NCBI RefSeq assembly: GCF_900091955.1
Contig: NZ_FMDF01000089.1
Coordinates: forward strand, 23,400-87,399
Reading direction: 5' to 3'
Length of the DNA: 64,000 bases
From: Streptomyces sp. Ncost-T10-10d
Lineage (GTDB): Bacteria; Actinomycetota; Actinomycetes; Streptomycetales; Streptomycetaceae
Positions within the stretch are counted from its first letter, which is position 1. The number at the start of each line of letters is the position of its first letter. Position numbers and translations under genes: made by a program. Below the pieces are notes generated by a model. The model had not been told where the DNA came from, searched no databases, and saw nothing but the letters and a program-made list of their open reading frames with translations. Of this stretch, positions 49,890 through 60,110 are shown one piece after another.

Positions 49890-51761
49890 ATGGCCAAGCA
49901 TCCGAGCCCCCCGGCCCCGGCCCCCGGCGAGGACCGCTCCACGCGGTCGGTCATGGTGGCCATCGGTGCGCTTCTTCTCGGCATGCTTCTGGCCGCGCTC
50001 GACCAGACCATCGTCTCCACCGCGCTGCCGACCATCGTCAGCGACCTCGGCGGTCTGGAACATCTCTCCTGGGTTGTCACGGCCTATCTGCTGGCATCGA
50101 CCGCCGCGACACCGCTCTGGGGCAAACTCGGCGACCAGTACGGGCGCAAGAAGCTCTTCCAGACCGCCATCGTCATCTTCCTCATCGGCTCGGCGCTCTG
50201 CGGCGTCGCCCAGAACATGCCGCAGCTCATCGGCTTCCGCGCCCTTCAGGGCCTCGGCGGTGGCGGCCTCATCGTGCTCTCGATGGCGATCGTCGGCGAC
50301 ATCGTCGCACCGCGCGAACGAGGCAAGTACCAGGGCCTGTTCGGAGCGGTCTTCGGCGCGACGAGCGTCCTCGGGCCGCTCCTCGGCGGCTTCTTCACCC
50401 AGCACCTCAGCTGGCGCTGGGTCTTCTACGTCAACCTGCCGATCGGCGTCGTCGCGCTCCTCGTGATCGCCGCCGTGCTGTACATACCGGCCCGCCGTAC
50501 GCAGCACACCATCGACTACCTCGGCACCTTCCTCATCGCCTCCGTCGCCACCTGTCTGGTCCTCGTCGCCTCGCTCGGCGGCACCACCTGGGCCTGGGGC
50601 TCCGCGCAGATCATCGGTCTCGCCGTGCTGAGTGTGCTGCTGCTGATCGCCTTCGTGCACGTGGAGCGCCGCGCCGCGGAGCCCGTCATCCCGCTGAAGC
50701 TCTTCCGGATCAGGACCTTCACCCTCGTCGCCGTCATCAGCTTCGTCGTGGGTTTCGCGATGTTCGGCGCCATGACCTATCTGCCGACCTTCCTCCAGGT
50801 GGTCCACGGCATCACGCCGACGATGTCCGGTGTGCACATGCTCCCGATGGTGCTGGGTCTGCTCCTCACCTCGACCGTGTCCGGGCAGATCGTCAGCCGC
50901 ACCGGCCGCTGGAAGGTCTTCCCGATCGCGGGCACCGGCATCACCGCGATCGGACTGCAGCTCCTGCACCGGCTCACGGAGACCAGCAGCACGCTGGAGA
51001 TGAGCATCTACTTCTTCGTCTTCGGTGCCGGGCTCGGCCTGGTGATGCAGGTCCTGGTGCTGGTCGTGCAGAACGCCGTCACGTACGAGGATCTCGGCGT
51101 CGCCACGTCCGGGGCCACCTTCTTCCGCTCCATCGGCGCCTCGTTCGGTGTCGCCGTCTTCGGCACGATCTTCACGAACCGGCTCACCGACAAGCTGGCC
51201 GCGGCGCTCGCCGGCCGCTCCCTGCCCCCCGGGGTCAGTGCCGGGGGGCTGGCCGCCGACCCGCGCGCCATCGGCCGGCTGCCGCCCGTGCTGCGGCCCT
51301 CGGTGCTTCATGCGTACTCGACCTCGATCACCGATGTGTTCGTGTACGCGGCACCCGTCGTCCTGGTCGCCTTCGTCTTCGCGTGGTTCCTCAAGGAGGA
51401 CAAGCTGCGCGGCTCGGTGACCGCGCCGGAGCCCACCGAGACCCTGGCGTCGAACCCGGTCGAGCGGTCCTCGTACGACGAATGCGCCCGGGCCCTCTCG
51501 GTGCTCGCCACCCGCGCGGGGCGCCGCAAGGTCTACGAGGAGATCACCAGGAGGCGGGGTACGACCTGCTGCCCGCGGCGAGCTGGATGCTGCTGCGCAC
51601 GGCCCGGCACGGCACGGTCGAACCGGCCATGCTCGCCGAGGTCACCCCGGTGCCGCTACGGGTGGTCACCGAGGCGGCACGTCAGCTGGAGGAGCGCGGA
51701 CTGGTCCGGCGCGAAGGCATACAGCTGGTGCTCACGGAGGCCGGCGCGGAAGTGGTGGTGA
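49890..51761 (+). pseudogene. MFS exporter (DHA2) with winged-helix tail, frameshifted
   Basis: Residues 1-520 encode a complete 14-TM DHA2 exporter (AALDQTIVSTALPTIVSDLG, GDQYGRKKLFQTAIVIFLIG, LSWRWVFYVNLPIGVVALLV). The reading frame then reaches ATRAGRRKVYEEITRR and shifts near 51553. The next frame, to 51940, continues AGYDLLPAASWMLLRTARHG, TVEPAMLAEVTPVPLRVVTE, a MarR-like winged helix, ending SSKERPHRPGPVRDHAARPG. Restoring one G would give a ~683-aa exporter-regulator fusion, a known Streptomyces architecture. As written the protein ends at 51761 in an Arg/Cys-rich tail. The exporter part is probably still functional. ATG 49890 has GAGGAG 8 bp upstream. Confidence 0.8.
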
Positions 51762-51976
51762 AGCTCGCGGAGGCCCGTGAGGAATCGATGGCCGAGCTGC
51801 TGGGCGACTGGTGGGGGCCGGAACGGCCGACGGACCTGGTCAAGCTCGTGGCGGAGCTGACCGCCGAGGCGAACGGGTCGAGCAAGGAGCGGCCGCACCG
51901 CCCCGGGCCGGTGCGGGACCACGCGGCCCGACCCGGGTGAGCCGCTTCGCGGACACTTCCTGTGCCTCCTGCACCC

Positions 51977-52462
51977 CTACAGCTCCTTGGCGAACCAGTG
52001 CTCCGCGTACTGTCGCCGGTGGAACGCCGGAACCTCCCGATAGCCGTGCTTGGCGTACAGCCCCCGTGCCTCGACCAGGTCATTGCGGGTGTCGAGCCTG
52101 ACCGTGCGTACACCGAAGGTGCGCGCCGCGCTCTCGACGGCCGCCAGGAGCAGCCCGCCGCCGCCCGTACCGCGGTGATCCGGGCGCACGAACACCCGGG
52201 TCAGCTCCGCGACGTCCGCGTCCACCACCAGCAGCCCGGCGCAGGCCGCCGGCTTTCCCCCGAACCGGCCGACGACGAACTGGCCGGTGGGCGCAGCGAG
52301 CCGGTCGGCGCCGTCGTCGGTGAGCCCTTCGTCGATCTCCTCGGCGGTCGCGGGCCGCCCCCAGTAGCGGCTGGCGACCTCGTCGTAATAGTCGCGACGC
52401 AGCAACGCGGCGTCGGGGGAGTCGAAGGGTTCGGGGGCCACGGTCCAGGTCATGCGGGTCAT
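51977..52462 (-). CDS. GNAT family N-acetyltransferase
   Basis: A 161-aa GNAT enzyme. The acetyl-CoA loop motif is VFVRPDHRGTGGGGLLLAAV (R/QxxGxG/A), followed by VRTVRLDTRNDLVEARGLYA KHGYREV, the motif B region. The substrate is not predictable. ATG 52462 or 52453 fits the family start (MTWTVAPEPFDSPDAALLRR). It is convergent with the MFS gene; no partner lies adjacent. Confidence 0.9.
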   Translation of the reverse strand: MTRMTWTVAPEPFDSPDAALLRRDYYDEVASRYWGRPATAEEIDEGLTDDGADRLAAPTGQFVVGRFGGKPAACAGLLVVDADVAELTRVFVRPDHRGTGGGGLLLAAVESAARTFGVRTVRLDTRNDLVEARGLYAKHGYREVPAFHRRQYAEHWFAKEL

Positions 52463-52591
52463 TCTGACTTGAGCATGATGAGAGGAGCGAATGGATTGGC
52501 GGGATCGGCCGCCAGAGGCACGAACGGACCGGTGGAACCGGCGCTTCACTCCACACGCAAGCGTTCGGATCGCGGCAAGCGGCCCCGGTGC

Positions 52592-53746
52592 TCATCCCAG
52601 CGGCGGCGGAACCATGACCGGCGGCGGAGGCACCACCGGCCGGTGCCGTCGGACCCGCAGCACCAACAGCACCACCGCAGCCGCCACCAGCACGGCCCCG
52701 AGCAGCGACAGCACCCAGACCGGGACACCGCCCACGGTCAGCAGCCTGTCCGTGTACACCATGGTCCGGTACGGGGTGTCGGCCTCGGTCGCGCGCAGTT
52801 CGTGATCGCCGTCGATCCGCTCCGGGTACGGGAACGACTGCTCGATCGCGGTGACGAACACCGGCTTCCCACCCGTCACCGCCTCCAGTGCCCCGGTGTC
52901 GTCCCGTGCCGACCGGGGGTCGATCCTGCCCGCGTATGTCACCTGCGGCGCATTGCCGCCGATCGCGTCACGCGGCTCCATCCGGTGCGCCGCCAGGACG
53001 TACAGGCCCAGCTGCTGCGGCGTCGAGGCGAGCTTCGACAGCCGCATCGGGTAGACCAGCCGGTCGCTGGCGAAGCGCAGCCGCAGCGGATCGAGGTCGC
53101 CGCCGAGGGGACTGTTCCTGTCCCGGGGAGCAAGGCGGATCGCGACGTACTCCCACCTCTGGTCGACATAGGGTTTCAGCGCCGTCGCCAGCCGGTCGGG
53201 CAGCTCGAAGCCGTTGTCCTGCAGCCACTTCTGCAGCGCCTCGGGGTCGGTCGCGGCCAGTCGCGCCACATCGAACGGGCCGAGCCGCTCCCGGCCCACC
53301 ACCTCGACCGGCGGCGCGGCGCTCGCAGGAGCCCCGGCTCCGTCCGCGCTGTTGCCCGAACCGGCGAACGGCCAGTCGTCGGAGCGCGGCCAGAAGTAGT
53401 GTCTGGTCGCCTGCACCGGCGCGGTGAGGGTGGCGAGTTCGGAGAAGAGCGAGGGATCACCGAGCTCCACGGTCGCCCGGTGCGGCACCGGCATGATCCA
53501 GGCCGCCTCGCGGGCGTTCCCTCGGACCGTGAGCCGCATGACGATCTGCTCGGTACGGCCGTCCCAGTCCACCACCGACGTCTCCCGGTCGACCGAGACC
53601 TGGGTTTCCCTGCTCGGGACCATCGCCCCGCAGCCACAGGCGTATGCCGGGCTGATCAGCGACCCCAGCTGCAGCGACACCAGCATCAGCAGCAGTGACA
53701 GCGCACGCATCACCCATCCGTGTCCCTCACCTCGCACAGCCCGCAT
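52592..53746 (-). CDS. DUF2330 membrane-anchored protein
   Basis: A 384-aa protein with N-terminal signal/anchor (VMRALSLLLMLVSLQLGSLI SPAYACGCG), where the mature part starts with the invariant ACGCG. The body is DUF2330 (EQIVMRLTVRGNAREAAWIM PVPHRATVELGD, HYFWPRSDDWPF). A C-terminal helix (PVWVLSLLGAVLVAAAVVLL) and a Pro-rich cytoplasmic tail (RHRPVVPPPPVMVPPPLG) anchor it a second time. Unknown function. ATG 53746 follows GGGGGAGGAAG. Proteins of this kind are widespread in actinomycetes. Confidence 0.88.
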   Translation of the reverse strand: MRAVRGEGHGWVMRALSLLLMLVSLQLGSLISPAYACGCGAMVPSRETQVSVDRETSVVDWDGRTEQIVMRLTVRGNAREAAWIMPVPHRATVELGDPSLFSELATLTAPVQATRHYFWPRSDDWPFAGSGNSADGAGAPASAAPPVEVVGRERLGPFDVARLAATDPEALQKWLQDNGFELPDRLATALKPYVDQRWEYVAIRLAPRDRNSPLGGDLDPLRLRFASDRLVYPMRLSKLASTPQQLGLYVLAAHRMEPRDAIGGNAPQVTYAGRIDPRSARDDTGALEAVTGGKPVFVTAIEQSFPYPERIDGDHELRATEADTPYRTMVYTDRLLTVGGVPVWVLSLLGAVLVAAAVVLLVLRVRRHRPVVPPPPVMVPPPLG

Positions 53747-53978
53747 GCTCTGTCTTCCTCCCCCGCGATCGACGAACACGGGTGAGGACGTGGGAACCAC
53801 CGGCCCGGTTCCGGCGCCGAGGCCCGGCCCAGCAGGTCCTTCACTTTTTGGAAAAAAGGATGATGACAGTCAGGCGAAGAGGGGGTTGATTGTGTCTACC
53901 TCATAGCGGAATGCGAAGGTTTCACAGCACGCCCAGGTCGAGGGACGGGCACGGAAACGGCGGGAGGGTCGGCGCAGC

Positions 53979-56033
53979 GTGGCGGATGCGGAGCACAGTG
54001 TGCGCGGAGATGCGGCGACAGGGGCGAGGACCGGGGCTGTCCGGGCTCTGCTCTGGCTGGTTGTGGCCGTACTGGCCGTACGGCAGATGGCGGTGGTGCT
54101 GCGGCAGCCGCCGGGTGAACGCCTCACCGATCTGGAGACCTGGATCGGTGAGAACGGTGTCCTGCACGTGACGGGCTCGCTGTACAGCAGCGACCGGTTC
54201 ACCGGCACCCCGTTCGCCGGGCTGGTGCTGAAGCCACTGACACGGACCGCCGAACAGAGCCTGGGTGTTGCCTGGACCTTCGGTTCGCTGCTGCTCGTCG
54301 CCGCCCTCGGCATCGTCGCCGCCCGCGCGCTGCCGGGCCCGGTCTCCCGCCGCACCTCGCTGCTGGCCGCCCCCGTCGCGATCAGCCTGCTGATGCTCTC
54401 CCTGCCGGTCCGAAACGCACTCCACCTGGGGCAGACCAGCATCCTGCCGGTCCTGCTGGTGCTGCTGGCCTGTTTCGCGGTGCGCGGGGAACGCGCCTCG
54501 GGCCTCCTGATCGGGCTCGCGGCCGCGCTCCAGCCGACCGTGCTGCTCTTCGTGGTCCTGCTCCGGTTCACCGGCCGCCGGCAGGCGGCGGTGACCGGCG
54601 GCATCGTGTTCGCCGCCTGCACCGCGCTGGCCTGGGCCGCGATGCCGCACGACTCATGGACCTACTGGGTGCACCATGTCGCGGGCGCCGGGCTCGGCGA
54701 CAACGCGGACAGCCTGGCCAACCAGTCGCTGCACGGCGCGCTGCTCCGATTCGGCCTGGGGGGCCCGCTCGAAATCGCGCTGTTCGTGGTGCTGGCGGCC
54801 GCCGTCTGCTACCTCGGACTGCGCCGCGCCATACGGTACGCACGCGACGGGCAGCTGCTGCTCGCCGTCGCCGTGACCGGCTGTGTCGCCGTCGCCGTCT
54901 CACCGACCGCCTGGCAGCACCAGCTGCTGTGGGTGCTGCTCGCAGTGGTCGGCCGGGTCGGCAAGCGGGCTTCCGACCGGCTGGTGTGGCCGGCGGTCGT
55001 GGTGCTCGTGCTCACACTGCCGGGGACGATGCTGCTGCCGAACATGGCGGTGGTCTTCCCTGTACGCGACAACGTGCTGCTGATCGCGGCGCTCGGCGCG
55101 GCCTGTGCCGCACCGTTCCTGCCGCGCACCTCGCCGTACTGGCAACACCCGATCCCGACGGACCACGCGGCCCCGGTCGCGGCCCGCTGGGGACGCGTCC
55201 CCCTGCTGCCGTTCTGGCGGCGGGTGCTCAGCCGGCCCAATCTGCTGCTGGAACTGCTTCTGATCAGGGTCGTGTACTCCGCGTACTCACATGTCAGACT
55301 CGCGGCGACAGTCGGCCGTGCCACCGCCGAACACCACGGCCGGCAGGTCCACACCCTCGAACAGTGGCTGCACATCGACATCGAGCACTGGGCCAACCAC
55401 GCGGTCGTCGAGGTCCCCTGGCTGCGGGGCTTCTTCGACTACTACTACTCGACGTTCCACTTCATCGTGCCGCTGGCGATTCTCGGTGTGCTGTACGTAC
55501 GACGCCCCGCGGACTACCGCTGGGTCCGCAGCTCCATAGGCTTCGCCACGATCCTCGCGCTGGTCGGCTTCTGGCTCTACCCGCTGGCCCCGCCGCGGCT
55601 GATGCCGGGACTCGGCTTCATCGACACCGTCCATGGCGTGCAGGACTTCGCGAAGCCGGACTACGGAACGCTGACCTCGATGACCAATCAGTACGCGGCG
55701 ATGCCCTCGCTGCACTTCGGCTGGTCGCTCTGGTGCGGTGTGGTCATCGTCATGCTGGCCCCGAAGATGTGGATGAAGGCGCTGGGGCTGCTGCACCCGC
55801 TGTTCACGGTCTCCGCGATCGTGGCCACGGCCAATCACTGGGTGCTGGACGCGGTGGGCGGTGCGGCCGTCGTCGCGCTCGGCTTCGGGCTGACCTACGT
55901 ACTGTCGGGGCCGCGGAGGCTGCGGCTGCCGGCCGTGCCCGCGGCGGCGAAGCCGCTGGACGGGATCGCGGTGCCGGTGGCGGTGCCGGTTCCGAGGTCG
56001 TCCGACGACGCGGTGAGCAGCAAACAGCACTAG
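53979..56033 (+). CDS. GT87-PAP2 bifunctional membrane protein
   Basis: A 684-aa fusion. The N-terminal ~370 residues are a multi-pass GT87 (mannosyl/arabinosyltransferase-like, polyprenyl-sugar-dependent) part with ETWIGENGVLHVTGSLYSSD RFTGTPF, SVSLPVRNALHLGQTSILPV-like (SLPVRNALHLGQTSILPVLL) and PTAWQHQLLWVLLAVV. The C-terminal ~290 are a PAP2_3 phosphatase: GVLYVRRPADYRW, YAAMPSLHFGWSLWCGVVIV with PSLH and NHWVLDAVGGAAVVA with H...D. Such fusions are usual in streptomycetes and may build and recycle a lipid-linked glycan outside the membrane. GTG 53979 follows GGGAGGG. A strong hairpin follows. Confidence 0.9.
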   Translation: MADAEHSVRGDAATGARTGAVRALLWLVVAVLAVRQMAVVLRQPPGERLTDLETWIGENGVLHVTGSLYSSDRFTGTPFAGLVLKPLTRTAEQSLGVAWTFGSLLLVAALGIVAARALPGPVSRRTSLLAAPVAISLLMLSLPVRNALHLGQTSILPVLLVLLACFAVRGERASGLLIGLAAALQPTVLLFVVLLRFTGRRQAAVTGGIVFAACTALAWAAMPHDSWTYWVHHVAGAGLGDNADSLANQSLHGALLRFGLGGPLEIALFVVLAAAVCYLGLRRAIRYARDGQLLLAVAVTGCVAVAVSPTAWQHQLLWVLLAVVGRVGKRASDRLVWPAVVVLVLTLPGTMLLPNMAVVFPVRDNVLLIAALGAACAAPFLPRTSPYWQHPIPTDHAAPVAARWGRVPLLPFWRRVLSRPNLLLELLLIRVVYSAYSHVRLAATVGRATAEHHGRQVHTLEQWLHIDIEHWANHAVVEVPWLRGFFDYYYSTFHFIVPLAILGVLYVRRPADYRWVRSSIGFATILALVGFWLYPLAPPRLMPGLGFIDTVHGVQDFAKPDYGTLTSMTNQYAAMPSLHFGWSLWCGVVIVMLAPKMWMKALGLLHPLFTVSAIVATANHWVLDAVGGAAVVALGFGLTYVLSGPRRLRLPAVPAAAKPLDGIAVPVAVPVPRSSDDAVSSKQH

Positions 56034-56053
56034 CGGCACGGGGCTCCTGAGGG

Positions 56054-56098
56054 CCGAAGGGGTGCCGGGACGAACACATCGTCCCGGCACCCCTTCGG
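56054..56098. terminator. Bidirectional terminator with 20-bp perfect stem
   Basis: CCGAAGGGGTGCCGGGACGA and its exact complement flank ACACA. It lies 21 bp after the GT87-PAP2 stop and 59 bp before the AEC transporter stop on the other strand. Confidence 0.88.
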
Positions 56099-56156
56099 CA
56101 TGGATCGCCGCTTGTCCAGCATCCGCCCGTCGGCCTCGGTCCGCCACTCGAACGGC

Positions 56157-57137
56157 TCAGGGCCGGGTCGTCCCGAGCATCCAGGTGGCGAAGGAGAGCG
56201 TGGCCATGGACACCACCGTCGAGGCCACCACGGAGTTGCGGGCCACGCGGGTGTCCAGGCCGTACTGCTGGGCGTAGATGAAGGCGTTCTGAGCGGTCGG
56301 CAGCGCGGAACAGAGCACGACGGCCATCAACTGGTGGTCCGGCAGATGCAACAGCGGGCCGCCGACGACGAAGGCGATCAGGGGCTGGACCGATGTCTTG
56401 AGTGCGACCGTCACAACGACCTCCGCACGTTTCGTACGCACCGTGGACCGGACAGGTTCCGCGTGCTCCGTCGGACCGTCGGTCGCCGGGCGGCTGTTCA
56501 GGGACAGGCCCAGCGTGATCAGGGCCGTCGGCACGGCGGCGGCGCCGAGCAGGTCGCAGGAGTGGGCGAGGGCGTGCGGCAGCCGCAGTCCGAGTGCGGA
56601 GACGACGAGACCCAGCAACGAGGCCATGATGATGGGGTTGCGGACCGGCATGGTCAGCATCCGCCGGATCACGACCCCCTTTCCGGAGCCCGTCCCCGTG
56701 CCCGTGTCCAGCAGTGTGAGGATCACCGGGGAGACCAACAGCACCTGGAACAGGATGATCTGGGCGACGAACGATGCATCGCCGAGCACCTGGACCGCCA
56801 CCGGAATGCCGAGATTCGCGGAGTTGACGTAGCCGGACGCCATGCTGCCGATCGCCCGGTCGGCCGTGCCGCGGCCGAAGAGCCGGCCGGCCGCCACGAA
56901 GCCGAGGCCGCAGACCAGCGCCGTACCCGCCGCGAAGGCCACCATCGAGGAGTTGGCGAAGGCGGCCGGCCGTGCCCCGGAAACCATCGTGAACAGGGCG
57001 GCGGGCATCGCCACATGGAAGACGAAGCGGCCGAGCACGGCTTCCGCCTGTTCGCCGAGGAGACCGCTGCGGCCGACCGCGTAACCGATGGCTGTGAGCG
57101 TCCAGATGGGGGCGAAGGCGGAGAGCAGGGCGTGCAT
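56157..57137 (-). CDS. AEC family transporter
   Basis: A 326-aa auxin-efflux-carrier-type membrane protein: two five-helix halves with ALLSAFAPIWTLTAIGYAVG, SMASGYVNSANLGIPVAVQV, MLTMPVRNPIIMASLLGLVV, AAAVPTALITLGLSLNSRPA and MAVVLCSALPTAQNAFIYAQ QYG. Members export organic anions such as malate or peptides. The substrate here is unknown. ATG 57137 has AGGA about 11 bp upstream; longer frames to 57344 are Arg-rich and unsupported. A loop between helices carries RTKRAEVV. Confidence 0.92.
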   Translation of the reverse strand: MHALLSAFAPIWTLTAIGYAVGRSGLLGEQAEAVLGRFVFHVAMPAALFTMVSGARPAAFANSSMVAFAAGTALVCGLGFVAAGRLFGRGTADRAIGSMASGYVNSANLGIPVAVQVLGDASFVAQIILFQVLLVSPVILTLLDTGTGTGSGKGVVIRRMLTMPVRNPIIMASLLGLVVSALGLRLPHALAHSCDLLGAAAVPTALITLGLSLNSRPATDGPTEHAEPVRSTVRTKRAEVVVTVALKTSVQPLIAFVVGGPLLHLPDHQLMAVVLCSALPTAQNAFIYAQQYGLDTRVARNSVVASTVVSMATLSFATWMLGTTRP

Positions 57138-57268
57138 GCCCGCCATCATCCTCGCGCTGTTGTACGCGTCTTGCGCGGGGGTTCGGGCGGGGGTGCGGGG
57201 TTTGTCGGTACGGACGGCGGGGACCGGGGCGTGAGGGGGCCCCCGCCGTCCGAAGCTGCCGGAAGCGG

Positions 57269-58546
57269 TCAGCTCCCGGCGGTACCGACGCCCGCGGCGC
57301 TCGCGGCGGTGCTGACCTGAAGCTGCTTGATCCCGTTGAGCCATGCCGAGCGCAGCCGCCGCGGGTCGCCGACCAGCCGCAGGTCCGGCAGCACATCCGC
57401 GATCGCGTTGAAGATCAGGTTGATCTCCATCACGGCAAGGGACTTGCCGAGGCAGAAGTGCGGACCGCCGCCGCCGAAGCCGAGGTGGGGGTTGGGATCG
57501 CGGGAGATGTCGAAGGTCTCCGGGTTCTCGAAGACCTCGGGGTCGTTATTGGCCGAGGAGTAGAACAGCCCGACCCTGTCGCCCTTCTTGATCTGCTGCC
57601 CGCCCAGTTCGGTGTCCTGAGTGGCCGTCCGCTGGAAGGAGACCACGGGCGTGGCCCAGCGGACGATCTCCTCGGCGGTCGTCTCCGGCCGCTCGCGCTT
57701 GTAGAGCTCCCACTCATCGGGGTGGGTGAGGAAGGCGTGCATGCCGTGACTGATGGCGTTGCGGGTGGTCTCGTTCCCCGCGACGGCGAGCAGGATCACG
57801 AAGAAGCCGAACTCGTCGGAGGAGAGGTTCCCTTCGCCCTCCGCGGCGACCAGCTGGGAGACGATGTCCTTGGCCGGGCACTCCTTGCGGGCGGCCGCCA
57901 GATTCATCGAGTACGAGACGATCTCCATGGCCGCCTCGGTGCCGACCTCCTCGGTGATCGCGTACTCGGGATCGTCGTACGCGGCCATTTTGTTGGACCA
58001 GTCGAAGATCCTGGACCGGTCCTCCTGCGGTACGCCGATGAGTTCGGCGATGGCCTGGAGCGGCAGTTCGACGGCGATGTCGGTGACGAAGTCGAACGAA
58101 CCGTCATCGCCCGCGGCAGCCAGAGCGGTCTCGACGATCTGGCGGGCGCGGCCGCGAAGGGCCTGTTCCAGGGAACGAATCGCCCGGGGCGTGAACCCCC
58201 GCTGGACGATCTGCCGGACCCGGGTGTGTTCGGGCGGGTCCATGTTCAGCATGATCAGCTTCTGGACCTCGATCTGGTCGTGGCTGATCGACTCGTTGAA
58301 CCGGATGACCGCGGTGTTGGTGTTCGAGGAGAACAGCTCGGGATGGGTGGAGACGTACTTGACGTCCGCGTGCCGGGTGACGACCCAGTAGCCCTCGTCG
58401 TCGAAACCGGAGATACCGGCCGGCTGGGTGCACCACCAGACCGGTGCGGTCTGCCGCATCTGTGCGAACTCCGGGTGCGGAATGCGGGCTTGGAGCAGAT
58501 CGGGATCGGTGAAGTCGAACCCTTCGGGCAGATGGGGGCAGGGCAT
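57269..58546 (-). CDS. CYP125-like cytochrome P450 (steroid C26/C27 monooxygenase)
   Basis: A 425-aa P450. The oxygen-binding I-helix AGNETTRNAISHGM, K-helix ExxR in RPETTAEEIVRW, and the heme signature HLGFGGGGPHFCLGKSLAVM with the proximal Cys are all intact. The sequences VQKLIMLNMDPPEHTRVRQI, ELPLQAIAELIGVPQEDRSR and SSDEFGFFVILLAVAGNETTRN closely resemble mycobacterial CYP125A1 (from memory), which oxidises the terminal carbon of the cholesterol side chain. ATG 58546 with GGAG 7 bp upstream. It diverges from a FadA5-like thiolase, consistent with steroid side-chain breakdown. Ferredoxin and reductase are elsewhere. Confidence 0.88.
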   Translation of the reverse strand: MPCPHLPEGFDFTDPDLLQARIPHPEFAQMRQTAPVWWCTQPAGISGFDDEGYWVVTRHADVKYVSTHPELFSSNTNTAVIRFNESISHDQIEVQKLIMLNMDPPEHTRVRQIVQRGFTPRAIRSLEQALRGRARQIVETALAAAGDDGSFDFVTDIAVELPLQAIAELIGVPQEDRSRIFDWSNKMAAYDDPEYAITEEVGTEAAMEIVSYSMNLAAARKECPAKDIVSQLVAAEGEGNLSSDEFGFFVILLAVAGNETTRNAISHGMHAFLTHPDEWELYKRERPETTAEEIVRWATPVVSFQRTATQDTELGGQQIKKGDRVGLFYSSANNDPEVFENPETFDISRDPNPHLGFGGGGPHFCLGKSLAVMEINLIFNAIADVLPDLRLVGDPRRLRSAWLNGIKQLQVSTAASAAGVGTAGS

Positions 58547-58617
58547 CGGCAACTCCAGGTCGGGCCGAGAGTCGCCCGAACGATGTCTGACGACCCATCA
58601 GAAGTTGCCCGAAAGGT

Positions 58618-58631
58618 AGTAACGAGTTCTA
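58618..58631. promoter_or_regulatory. KstR-like operator near the CYP125 gene
   Basis: AGTAACGAGTTCTA matches the KstR consensus TnnAACnnGTTnnA at seven of eight fixed positions (first base A instead of T), with a perfect AACnnGTT core. It lies 72 bp upstream of the P450 start. Confidence 0.6.
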
Positions 58632-58678
58632 CAACTGGCAAGAGGGGTGGCCCGATCTGTTGCGTGAAGAGTGGGTGA

Positions 58679-59998
<1,320 letters not shown>

Positions 59999-60110
59999 GA
60001 CCGACCGCACTGTGGAGGAAGACCCCCGGCCGGGGGTGTTGCCAGATGTACCTCCGGCCGGGGGTCCATGCCGATACCGGTGCCGAGCGTGACTGCATAG
60101 CGTCGTGGTC

